A stretch of 7,292 bases of DNA from Roseiflexaceae bacterium (GTDB taxonomy: Bacteria > Chloroflexota > Chloroflexia > Chloroflexales > Roseiflexaceae): positions 1-7,292 of the forward strand of contig CANHPK010000076.1 in assembly GCA_947462525.1 (NCBI GenBank), in the 5' to 3' direction. The translations under genes and the position numbers were made by a program. Positions within the stretch are counted from its first letter, which is position 1; every line of letters begins with the position of its first letter. The notes beneath the pieces were generated by a model, which saw nothing but the letters and a program-made list of their open reading frames with translations, made no database searches and was not told the origin of the DNA. Shown here in pieces: positions 1 to 6,398 of the stretch.

Positions 1-1677
1 GCCGATTTGTGGTTGCACCTGGTCCAATCCAATGTCAACGGCTGGGAGTATGCCTTGGCGCGGGGCTTTTGGAAGGAACTGCTGACCATCCATTGGCCGT
101 TGCTGATCATTGCCGCGGGGGGATGCGTTGTGCTGCTCCGCAGCTGGCGCACGGCGTTGCATGACGATGCGATTGGTCTGACGATGGCACTGGCCTACAG
201 CGTCGGTGGCGTGCTGGTAGGAGTCGGCATCGGCAAAGTCGGGGCGTATGCAAACTACTTCCTCGAACTCTACGCTGGCCTCGTCTGGCTGGCAGCAGTG
301 CTGGCAGGTCGATGGGCTGGGCAGACAGATCGCACACGCTGGCTGTCGGTGGCAGTGGTGGCGGCGTGTAGCCTCGCGCTAGTGCGTTTTTATCCGTTGT
401 GGAGCGAGACCTACCCCAAGCCCTACGGCATGATCGAGCAACAACGGCCGGCGCGCATCGTGGTGGGAGGCTATGGAGTGCTCCAGGACTACCAGCGTGA
501 GGGGCAGATTTTGGCGGCCAATGCCGTCACCAACGCGGATGTGACGACGCTCATCCAACAGGCGGGGACGAGTGTGTTCACCGATGTCCCGGCGATTGCC
601 GCGCAGGCCGATGTCACTGCGCCGATGCAGGTCTTTGAGCATCGCCAGCTCCTCGATGCAGGATTGTGGGACCAAAAACCCCTGTTGCGCCAGCTGGCCA
701 GCGGCCAGATCCCCATCGTCGTGCTGGACTACCTGGGCAACTGGATGACGCCCGAGAGCATCGCACTGATCCGCACACGCTACGCACAAAGCGGCTCGCG
801 CGGGAGCTATGACGTCTACCATCCGATTGCAACCGGCGCGCCGACGCATATCGCGGTGCCATACGGGCAAGCAACTATCGATCGTGTTGCCCTTGCTGCT
901 CCGCTGCTGACCAATGCCTACGAACCCGGCAGCGTCGTCCCTGTGACCATCCGACTGAGCGGGACCGGTGATGCAGGGCCGCACCGTGTCAGCCTGTTGC
1001 TCCGTGATGGCAATGGGGCGGTGGTGGCTCGGAGCGAGCAACCGTTGTTCGCCGGGGCGCTGACGCTGGCAGATCTGGCAGCCGGCCCGCTCGAGCACCT
1101 GCAGCCGCTCCAGATTCCGCGCCGCAGTGCCGACGGGGTCTATCAGCTCGCCGTCGCCATCGACGACGCTCCTGCGACGGATGTCGTCACCATCCCCGTG
1201 GCACGCGGCAGCGGCGTGATGCGTGGTGAGCCAGCCTACCTCATCCCCACGGCGTTTGCCGACTACATGGCGGCACATGGTGGGGAAGAAGCGTACGGAG
1301 TTCCCCACATGCCGGCCCTGCCGTTCGCCGCGATGACCCTGCAGTGCTATACGACGCGCTGTCTGATGCTCCCCACCGGCGCCACTGCGGTCCAACCCGC
1401 ACCGTTAGGGGAGTGGTTGCGCGGCGCGACAGCCCTCTTGCCGCGGGCAGACGATGATGATCGCTACCACTTCGAGCGCGTCGTATCGCAATCCGGCGCC
1501 TATACCGACGCCGCATACACAGATGCAGACGAGCCACGCACAGACGGCGCAACCACCGTGTGGTTACGCCGTGATGTGTTGTTGCAGTATGTGGACGATA
1601 CCGTCAGTGTGAGCAACGGCGGCGAGCGCTTCTTGCGCCTACCGGGCATTCCCTATCGCTGGGGCACAGCACCGTGA
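1..1677 (+). CDS. Membrane glycosyltransferase-like protein (family 39 type), C-terminal part
   Basis: The frame is open to the window edge. The first possible start, TTG at 7, is internal sequence, so the true N-terminus and the catalytic loops lie upstream. Counting from position 7, hydrophobic segments appear near residues 31-45, 57-75, 84-100 and 112-126, with the motif YANYFLEL at 81-88. A soluble region follows (about 165-275, with FTDVPAIAA, LLDAGLWDQKPLL and MTPESIALIRTRY), as seen after the last membrane helix of many Chloroflexota family 39 glycosyltransferase-like proteins. Then come a beta-sandwich-like stretch (about 276-390; YEPGSVVPVTIRL, LLLRDGNGAVVA, DGVYQLAVAI) and a module near 405-470 (FADYMAAHGGEEAYGVP, then LQCYTTRCLMLP). 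By family knowledge it would move a sugar from a polyprenyl carrier at the membrane, with the tail outside the cell. Acceptor and sugar are unknown. The stop directly abuts that of the convergent aminotransferase gene. Confidence 0.7.
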   Translation, partial: ADLWLHLVQSNVNGWEYALARGFWKELLTIHWPLLIIAAGGCVVLLRSWRTALHDDAIGLTMALAYSVGGVLVGVGIGKVGAYANYFLELYAGLVWLAAVLAGRWAGQTDRTRWLSVAVVAACSLALVRFYPLWSETYPKPYGMIEQQRPARIVVGGYGVLQDYQREGQILAANAVTNADVTTLIQQAGTSVFTDVPAIAAQADVTAPMQVFEHRQLLDAGLWDQKPLLRQLASGQIPIVVLDYLGNWMTPESIALIRTRYAQSGSRGSYDVYHPIATGAPTHIAVPYGQATIDRVALAAPLLTNAYEPGSVVPVTIRLSGTGDAGPHRVSLLLRDGNGAVVARSEQPLFAGALTLADLAAGPLEHLQPLQIPRRSADGVYQLAVAIDDAPATDVVTIPVARGSGVMRGEPAYLIPTAFADYMAAHGGEEAYGVPHMPALPFAAMTLQCYTTRCLMLPTGATAVQPAPLGEWLRGATALLPRADDDDRYHFERVVSQSGAYTDAAYTDADEPRTDGATTVWLRRDVLLQYVDDTVSVSNGGERFLRLPGIPYRWGTAP

Positions 1678-2988
1678 TCATCGATTGAGTGCGGAACGGA
1701 AGATGCCGACTGCCTGATGGATTTGTGCGTCGGTGACCACCAAGGGTGGGATAAAGCGGACGACGTTGTCGTAGGTGCCGCAGGTGAGCAGCAACAGGCC
1801 GAGCTCACGGCACGCCGCCAAGGTGCGACTGGCCAATGCGGCATCGGGCGCACCGTGTGCGTCGACGAGTTCGACACCCACCATCAACCCCATGCCACGC
1901 ACATCGCCGATGCGGGGATCGTTTTGTTGGAGCTCACTCAGCTCGCCTTTGAGGACCGCTCCCATGGCAGCGGAGTTTTGGACCAGCTGCTCGCCGATGA
2001 TGACCTCGAGTGTCGCCACCGCTGCGGCACAGGCCAGTGCATTGCCGCCGTAGGTACCACCGTGGGTGCCGGGGTGCCATTTGTCCATGATCTCTTTGCG
2101 GGTCATCACGGCCGACAGCGGTAAGCCCGAGGCGATGCCTTTGGCCGCCACGATGATATCGGCAGTAACGCCGTAGTGTTCCATCGCAAAGAACTTGCCC
2201 GTGCGGCCGAAGCCCGACTGGACCTCGTCGGCAATCAGCATGATGCCGTATTTGTCGCAGATGGCACGCAGGCCCTGCAAAAACGACGCCGGTGGCACCA
2301 CATAGCCGCCTTCGCCGAGCACCGGCTCGATCAGGATAGCCGCCACGTCGTGGGGCGTCGTGTTGGCGTGCAGGATGTGCTCGACCCGTTCGAGCGGATT
2401 GCCACAACAGCCCGCCTCGTGGGGCGCTGCGGCAGACATGCCGGCACGGTCTTTGCCGACCGCCTTGGCGATGGCACAGCCGTAACAACTGGCGTATGGC
2501 GCGACATGCACGCCCGACGGCAGTGGGGCATAGCCGCTCCGGTATTTGCCCTTGCTGGTGGTCAGCGCCATGGTACCCGCGGTACGACCGTGGAAGCCGC
2601 CGTCGAACACGATGACGTCGGTCCGGCCGGTGGCATGGCGCGCCAATTTGAGGGCCGCTTCGACTGCTTCGGCGCCCGAGTTGCTAAAGAAGAACGAATC
2701 GATGCCGGCCGGAACAACCTGGCGCAACCCTTCGACCAGACGCAACATCGGTTTGTGATAGATGATGTTGGCTTGGCCATGGAGCAACAGCCCCGCTTGT
2801 TCGCGGATGGCTGCGACGACACGTGGGTGACAGTGACCCGTGTTGGTCACACCGATACCGCACGTGAAGTCCATGTACGCTCGACCATCGTCGCCATAGA
2901 GCATCACACCCTCGGCACGGTCGGCCACGATGTTGCTGTAGCGTGCCCAGACGGGCGACAGGTGTGCGGTTTGTTCATGCAGACTCAT
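1678..2988 (-). CDS. Class III PLP-dependent aminotransferase (GabT/acetylornithine type)
   Basis: A full-length fold-type I aminotransferase of 436 residues, the usual length. It transfers an amino group between an amine or omega-amino acid and a keto acid such as 2-oxoglutarate, probably in the cytoplasm. Visible landmarks are the phosphate-binding NSGAEAVEAA (103-112), GFHGRT (131-136) with the aromatic that stacks on PLP, the cofactor-contacting DEVQSGFGRTG (254-264), the Schiff-base lysine K283 in AAKGIASG, and GGTYGGN (310-316). An insertion at about 168-199 carries Cys168, Cys171, Cys194 and Cys195, resembling the Cys-containing insert of archaeal-type 4-aminobutyrate aminotransferases. 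The start is firm: GGAGG lies 7 nt upstream, and the ATG overlaps the stop of the dehydrogenase gene by 4 nt (ATGA), implying translational coupling. It is the last gene of the operon. Substrate is not determinable; 4-aminobutyrate, ornithine-type or diamine substrates are all possible. Confidence 0.92.
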   Translation of the reverse strand: MSLHEQTAHLSPVWARYSNIVADRAEGVMLYGDDGRAYMDFTCGIGVTNTGHCHPRVVAAIREQAGLLLHGQANIIYHKPMLRLVEGLRQVVPAGIDSFFFSNSGAEAVEAALKLARHATGRTDVIVFDGGFHGRTAGTMALTTSKGKYRSGYAPLPSGVHVAPYASCYGCAIAKAVGKDRAGMSAAAPHEAGCCGNPLERVEHILHANTTPHDVAAILIEPVLGEGGYVVPPASFLQGLRAICDKYGIMLIADEVQSGFGRTGKFFAMEHYGVTADIIVAAKGIASGLPLSAVMTRKEIMDKWHPGTHGGTYGGNALACAAAVATLEVIIGEQLVQNSAAMGAVLKGELSELQQNDPRIGDVRGMGLMVGVELVDAHGAPDAALASRTLAACRELGLLLLTCGTYDNVVRFIPPLVVTDAQIHQAVGIFRSALNR

Positions 2989-3938
2989 GAGTGCGCCTCC
3001 ATATCCAATACGACCTTCATCGCGCCACGACTGGCGCCAAACGCGGCCATTGCATCGTCCATCGGGTAGGTTGCATGCATCAGTGGTGCCGTCTCGATGA
3101 GGCCACGCGCGAGCAGGCGCAGGGCTGCGTCAAAGGGACCGCAACGCGAGCCGAGGAGTTGGATTTCGTCGACGACGAGCATGGTCAAATCGAGTTGCGT
3201 CTCGGCAGCGACGGTGCTCTTCATCACCAAGCGGCCACGCGGACGCACCAGTTTGCGTGAGGTGTGCAATCCCTCGGGATTGCCGGTGACATCGACCACC
3301 ACATCGTACCACCCACTCGCCTCGGTCGATTTGACCGTCTTGATGCCCTGGCGGTGGAGCAGGTCCCAACGTTCGGGGTGCCGGCCGATAACCGTAATGT
3401 CACTCCCGGGCAGGCGCAACACCTGGGCGATGAGCAACCCCAACTTGCCATCGCCCACCAGGGCGACGCGGTCTGTGGGTTTGAGATGGGTCTGTTCGAG
3501 GATTTCGAGGGCTGCGGCGAGTGGCTCGGTAAAGACCGCCTGGGCATTGCTGACACCGTCGGGGACGAGGTGCAAGCAGTCAATAGGCAGGCTAAAGACA
3601 TCTGCCATACAACCAGCGCGGTTGTAGATGCCCAGGGTGGTGCGGTTGGGGCAGTGTGGGTCGTCGCCGCGCAGACAGGTGGGGCAGCACCGGCAGGCGG
3701 CGTTTATTTCGCCGACGACCCGCTTGCCCACCCAGGCAGGATCGGCACAAGCCAGCACCGTGCCGACGAATTCGTGGCCGAGGATCCCGTTGAAGCCCTT
3801 GTAGCCCCGGGTTATCTCGATATCGGTGTTGCAAATCCCCGCCAACGAGACCTTAATCAGGGCTTCGCCGTCCCGCAATACCGGATCGGCATAGTTTTTC
3901 TCCAGATGGAGCGTTCCGTCAAAAACCACTGCGCGCAT
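2985..3938 (-). CDS. Zinc-dependent MDR alcohol dehydrogenase-like protein
   Basis: A 317-residue medium-chain dehydrogenase/reductase that would oxidise an alcohol or reduce a carbonyl with NAD(P)(H). Catalytic zinc ligands are visible as Cys36 (AGICNTDIEI), His55-Glu56 (GHEFVG) and probably Glu138 (FTEPLAAALEI). The structural zinc site is Cys82, Cys85, Cys88 and Cys96 with canonical spacing. The Rossmann turn is VGDGKLG (161-167), followed by VIGRHPER. GICNTDIEI, GHEFVG, TEPLAAALEILEQ, GDGKLGLLIAQVL and GSRCGPF together match the short, uncharacterised MDR_like branch (about 320 residues) rather than classical threonine or sorbitol dehydrogenase. The reading frame stays open upstream to 4562, but that extension lies over the amidohydrolase gene. 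The ATG at 3938 is chosen because MRAVVFDG is the family N-terminus and AAGGA sits 6 nt before it. It starts 19 nt after the amidohydrolase stop and overlaps the aminotransferase start. Confidence 0.92.
   Translation of the reverse strand: MRAVVFDGTLHLEKNYADPVLRDGEALIKVSLAGICNTDIEITRGYKGFNGILGHEFVGTVLACADPAWVGKRVVGEINAACRCCPTCLRGDDPHCPNRTTLGIYNRAGCMADVFSLPIDCLHLVPDGVSNAQAVFTEPLAAALEILEQTHLKPTDRVALVGDGKLGLLIAQVLRLPGSDITVIGRHPERWDLLHRQGIKTVKSTEASGWYDVVVDVTGNPEGLHTSRKLVRPRGRLVMKSTVAAETQLDLTMLVVDEIQLLGSRCGPFDAALRLLARGLIETAPLMHATYPMDDAMAAFGASRGAMKVVLDMEAHS
2996..3000 (-). promoter_or_regulatory. Shine-Dalgarno site of the aminotransferase gene
   Basis: On the minus strand GGAGG lies 7 nt before the ATG at 2988, inside the last codons of the dehydrogenase gene. 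Together with the ATGA stop/start overlap it supports the chosen start and coupled translation of the two enzymes. Confidence 0.75.
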
Positions 3939-3944
3939 GGATGT

Positions 3945-3949
3945 TCCTT
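3945..3949 (-). promoter_or_regulatory. Shine-Dalgarno site of the MDR dehydrogenase gene
   Basis: On the minus strand AAGGA lies 6 nt before the ATG at 3938, in the 19-nt gap after the amidohydrolase stop. This decides the start: the longer in-frame extension reaching to 4562 is not needed. Confidence 0.7.
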
Positions 3950-3957
3950 GTGTGGTC

Positions 3958-4992
3958 CTACAGGTGTAGGATGCGTTCGGCGTTCCGGTAATAGATCTTG
4001 GCGAGGACATCGTCGGGCAAATACAACCCATAAATGCGCCAGCGGCCTTGCGGCGGGGCATCGTCGGTGTGGTGGTAGGCGAAGTATTCGTCGTCGCTTT
4101 CGAGAAAACGGTAGTGCAACTGGTACATCGCGAGGTCGACCGGCAAATCCGTACCGAACAAGATGCGATCGGCGTAGGTGATGAAAAACTTGCGGGCGCT
4201 ATACGGCTGTCGACCCAACTCGGCGATGCGTGCCGAAAAGTCGATGACCACATTGGGGCATTCGTCGAGCCATTGTGCCACCCAGCCGAGATTCTCGGCA
4301 TAACAGCCCACATGCGCGATGATGAAGGTGGTCTGCGCATGCCGCTTGGTGACCCGCTTGAAGGCCTCGAGGATCGACAAAACGGGTGGAAACGGCGGTG
4401 ACGGGAAGTGCCAATCGGGGTGCGCGTGTAGTTCTTCGTAGCGTTCGTTGTACTGGTCAATAGGGTCAAAAAACGCAATCGGATCACCGACATGCACCAA
4501 CACGGGGACCCCCAACGTGCCTGCCATCGCCCAAATCGGGTCGAGGCGCACGTCGTCGACATGACCTACTACACCTTCGGGGTTGCGGATGTGCAATCCG
4601 AACGGTTTCCAGATTTTGAGACCGACGGCGCCTTCGGCGACCTGTTGTTTGAATGATTCGGCTGCCCAGCTGGCAAATTCGCCGCCACGGACCTGCCACT
4701 GGTCCCACTCGACCCCCCCAAAGAGCTTGACGCGGTCGGGGATATGCAGGGCGTAGTGCTGACGGTGCGTCTGACGGAGCGCGTCGCCCCACCCGCCGTC
4801 GAGATCGACGATCATGCGCACATCGGCACGGTCGAGGACGTCGATGAACTCCGCGATTGGTCGTCGGTTCCAATACCCGCCAAACACTTGACAGAGATGA
4901 TTGTGGGCATCGATGACGGGGAAGCGCGGCTTGGCAATCGTGCTCGTCTTGGTGACCAACTGTTGCCGCGGCAGATACTGTTCGATTTGCAT
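3958..4992 (-). CDS. Amidohydrolase-2 family TIM-barrel metal-dependent hydrolase
   Basis: A complete 344-residue protein of the amidohydrolase 2 group (PF04909-like), whose members hydrolyse or decarboxylate carboxylated and lactone substrates at a divalent metal. The active-site series is intact: DAHNH with His30 and His32 on strand 1, Lys126 in GLKIWKP, His167 in VLVHVGD, His227 in FIIAHVG, and the catalytic Asp292 in LFGTDLP. Distinctive stretches are YEELHAHPDW (185-194), ARIAELGRQPYSARKFF (264-280), YRFLESDDEYFAY (304-316) and GRWRIYGLYLP. I recognise these from a widespread, largely uncharacterised subfamily that is also common in Planctomycetes. No signal peptide is seen, so it is probably cytoplasmic. 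The ATG at 4992 has AGAGG 5 nt upstream and lies 11 nt after the DUF2726 stop. The substrate is unknown; the dehydrogenase and aminotransferase downstream suggest the product is processed further by oxidoreduction and amino transfer. Confidence 0.9.
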   Translation of the reverse strand: MQIEQYLPRQQLVTKTSTIAKPRFPVIDAHNHLCQVFGGYWNRRPIAEFIDVLDRADVRMIVDLDGGWGDALRQTHRQHYALHIPDRVKLFGGVEWDQWQVRGGEFASWAAESFKQQVAEGAVGLKIWKPFGLHIRNPEGVVGHVDDVRLDPIWAMAGTLGVPVLVHVGDPIAFFDPIDQYNERYEELHAHPDWHFPSPPFPPVLSILEAFKRVTKRHAQTTFIIAHVGCYAENLGWVAQWLDECPNVVIDFSARIAELGRQPYSARKFFITYADRILFGTDLPVDLAMYQLHYRFLESDDEYFAYHHTDDAPPQGRWRIYGLYLPDDVLAKIYYRNAERILHL

Positions 4993-4997
4993 GGGTA

Positions 4998-5002
4998 CCT
5001 CT
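4998..5002 (-). promoter_or_regulatory. Shine-Dalgarno site of the amidohydrolase gene
   Basis: On the minus strand AGAGG lies 5 nt before the ATG at 4992, in the 11-nt gap after the DUF2726 gene. The short gap leaves little room for a separate promoter and argues for one transcript. Confidence 0.65.
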
Positions 5003-5003
5003 G

Positions 5004-5567
5004 TTAGGGGGTCAAATAGCCGAGAAGCTGCGCCTGGATCGCCATTCGATCGTATGTCGCCCGTACCGGCTGATGGATCACCGGCAGCCCGGCGTCTCGC
5101 AGGACGTCGTCGACCAGGGCATCCCGCGCGATGCGCATCTGCTGGGTGTGTGATGCATCGTCGAGTTCGATGACCAGCACTGGCATCATGTCAGCGGTGC
5201 GGACGACCACATAGTCGAGCGACTTCTGGGCGATCCGTGACCAGCGCGGATCACGCCAATGGTGTGTTTTGGGGAGTCGTTGCACCACGACCAGGCGATT
5301 GAGTGCGACTTGCACCATTATCGTATATTCGGCAGGGAGCGCTGCACGCAACACCGCATAATACGTCTGCTCCGCTACGGTCAGCAGACTGGTGACCACG
5401 GTGTAGTCGTTGGCAATCCGTCGCTGCGTCAGGCTCGGGCTATTCGTCGAGGCAGCAACGCCCCTGCGTAGCCGCGCACGGCGGAGTGCTCGCAGCACCA
5501 CCACGGCCACCAGACCTATCGCAAGCAGGCACGATGCATTCGACCAAAACAGCAACACATCTGACAT
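5004..5567 (-). CDS. DUF2726 protein: membrane-anchored nuclease-fold protein
   Basis: A 187-residue protein from the ATG at 5567. Residues 11-26 (ASCLLAIGLVAVVVLR) form one membrane helix, followed by a basic stretch (28-35), so the rest should be cytoplasmic. The C-terminal domain (about 58-180) matches DUF2726 (PF10881): LLTVAEQTYYAVLR at the start, a KSLDYVV strand (Lys115, Asp118), VLVIELDDASH (Glu134, Asp136, Asp137, His140), then R..RDALVDDVLRDAGLPVIHQPVR. This family is related to PD-(D/E)XK nuclease folds and often accompanies helicase or topoisomerase zinc-finger domains, but no DNA-binding partner is visible here, and activity and target are unknown. An in-frame GTG at 5579 would add four residues; neither start has a strong ribosome site. 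It heads the minus-strand operon, 11 nt before the amidohydrolase gene. Confidence 0.85.
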   Translation of the reverse strand: MSDVLLFWSNASCLLAIGLVAVVVLRALRRARLRRGVAASTNSPSLTQRRIANDYTVVTSLLTVAEQTYYAVLRAALPAEYTIMVQVALNRLVVVQRLPKTHHWRDPRWSRIAQKSLDYVVVRTADMMPVLVIELDDASHTQQMRIARDALVDDVLRDAGLPVIHQPVRATYDRMAIQAQLLGYLTP

Positions 5568-5600
5568 GGTGCAACTCACATGTACAAGGGGGTTGCAGAC

Positions 5601-5606
5601 ACTATA
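5601..5606 (-). promoter_or_regulatory. Candidate -10 box for the four-gene minus-strand operon
   Basis: The minus strand reads TATAGT here, one mismatch from TATAAT, and would give a leader of roughly 25-30 nt before the ATG at 5567. No good -35 hexamer is found 16-18 nt upstream (the 17-nt position reads AACGAT), so the call rests on the -10 box and position alone. Confidence 0.3.
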
Positions 5607-5782
5607 CCGCCAAAATCAGCCGAATCGTTCTCCGTGCCCAGCACATGCACGACGTCGCCAGTGGATGCACGCACTGCCATTCGCGAGGCACATGCGGCCA
5701 GCACCCCTGCCGGGACAGTCTTTGCAACGCATCAGACCGCAGAGCTGGGGCGGGGACTGCATCCATTTGCGGTTTTTGTGCG

Positions 5783-5788
5783 TATAAC
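5783..5788 (+). promoter_or_regulatory. Candidate -10 box for ribA
   Basis: TATAAC, one mismatch from TATAAT, begins the most AT-rich patch near ribA and would leave a leader of about 28 nt before the ATG at 5823. The expected -35 position (5760-5765) reads CATCCA, a poor match, so this is tentative. Confidence 0.3.
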
Positions 5789-5822
5789 CCAGTGAAATAA
5801 AAATACACGGTCAGGGTTCAAC

Positions 5823-6398
5823 ATGAGCGACGTCCAGCCTCTTGCGCAGACAATTCTTCCTACCAGCAATGGTGTTTTTCATATGGCGGTCTTTGCCGGC
5901 GACAATGTCGCGTTGTGGTGTGGCGATGTCAAAGCGCATACGCCGCTCTTGCGCTTGCATTCCGAATGTCTGACCGGTGATGTGTTTGGCTCGCTGAAGT
6001 GTGACTGCGGCGAACAACTCGACGCTGCGTTGCAGCGCATCCAAACCAGCGGCTGCGGCGTGTTGCTCTATCTGCGCCAAGAAGGCCGGGGCATCGGGCT
6101 GGTCAACAAAATCAAAGCCTATGCCTTGCAAGAAACCGGGCTCGATACGGTCGATGCCAACCGCGCCCTGGGGCTCCCCGATGATATGCGTGACTACACC
6201 TTGGCGCTGGGTATGTTGGAATGGCTGGGTGTGACCAAGGTACACCTGCTGACCAATAATCCGACCAAAATCTCTGCCCTCAGCAGCAGCGGTGTACACG
6301 TAGTCAGCCGTGAGTCAATCGAGATGTCGGCCAACACGGTCAATCACGACTACCTCCAAACCAAAAAAATCCGCATGGGTCATCTGCTCAAAGACTAG
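5823..6398 (+). CDS. ribA: GTP cyclohydrolase II
   Basis: RibA opens the imidazole ring of GTP and releases formate and pyrophosphate to give 2,5-diamino-6-ribosylamino-4(3H)-pyrimidinone 5'-phosphate, the first committed step of riboflavin synthesis, in the cytoplasm. The 191-residue protein is collinear with E. coli RibA (196 residues). Zinc ligands are Cys49, Cys60 and Cys62 (LHSECLTGD, then SLKCDCG). The GTP loop is RQEGRGIGL (85-93). Tyr100 and Arg123 fall where E. coli has catalytic Tyr105 and Arg128. LLTNNPTKI (142-150) and the C-terminal MGHLL ending are also present. No DHBP synthase (RibB) domain is fused, so that step must be encoded elsewhere. The ATG at 5823 gives a family-like N-terminus; upstream only a weak AGGG is seen. 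The stop overlaps that of the convergent glycosyltransferase gene. No FMN riboswitch precedes it. Confidence 0.97.
   Translation: MSDVQPLAQTILPTSNGVFHMAVFAGDNVALWCGDVKAHTPLLRLHSECLTGDVFGSLKCDCGEQLDAALQRIQTSGCGVLLYLRQEGRGIGLVNKIKAYALQETGLDTVDANRALGLPDDMRDYTLALGMLEWLGVTKVHLLTNNPTKISALSSSGVHVVSRESIEMSANTVNHDYLQTKKIRMGHLLKD

Larger units (their letters stand above)
5568..5822. other. Divergent intergenic region between the DUF2726 operon and ribA
   Basis: This 255-bp stretch separates two divergently read genes and is the only sizeable non-coding region in the window. It should hold both promoters. An AT-rich patch (5783-5806) lies next to ribA. A short inverted repeat, CAGTG/CACTG, lies at 5659-5676, and overlapping palindromes ACATGT and TGTACA lie at 5578-5586. 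I see no FMN riboswitch consensus, no tRNA and no clear terminator. Small open frames crossing it show no recognisable protein. Confidence 0.6.

Noticed and set aside
379..1395. Minus-strand open frame of 338 codons inside the first gene
   Set aside because: It is a shadow of the glycosyltransferase-like gene; its translation is rich in Arg, His and Gln with no motif.
2176..3069. Long plus-strand open frame (297 codons) opposite the aminotransferase gene
   Set aside because: It is antisense to a gene with complete family motifs, and its translation shows no recognisable domain. Long antisense frames are common in GC-rich genes.
3264..4181. Long plus-strand open frame (305 codons) opposite the dehydrogenase and amidohydrolase genes
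   Set aside because: It spans two well-supported genes on the other strand and has low-complexity, non-family-like composition.
2985..4562. Possible 525-residue fusion extending the dehydrogenase upstream
   Set aside because: The extra N-terminal 208 codons lie in another frame of the amidohydrolase gene. The family N-terminus and a ribosome site place the start at 3938.
5580..5795. Plus-strand 71-codon open frame in the intergenic region
   Set aside because: It has no convincing ribosome site, no recognisable motif and no clear third-position GC bias.
5700..5822. FMN riboswitch upstream of ribA
   Set aside because: The conserved RFN-element blocks are absent; only weak short inverted repeats are present.
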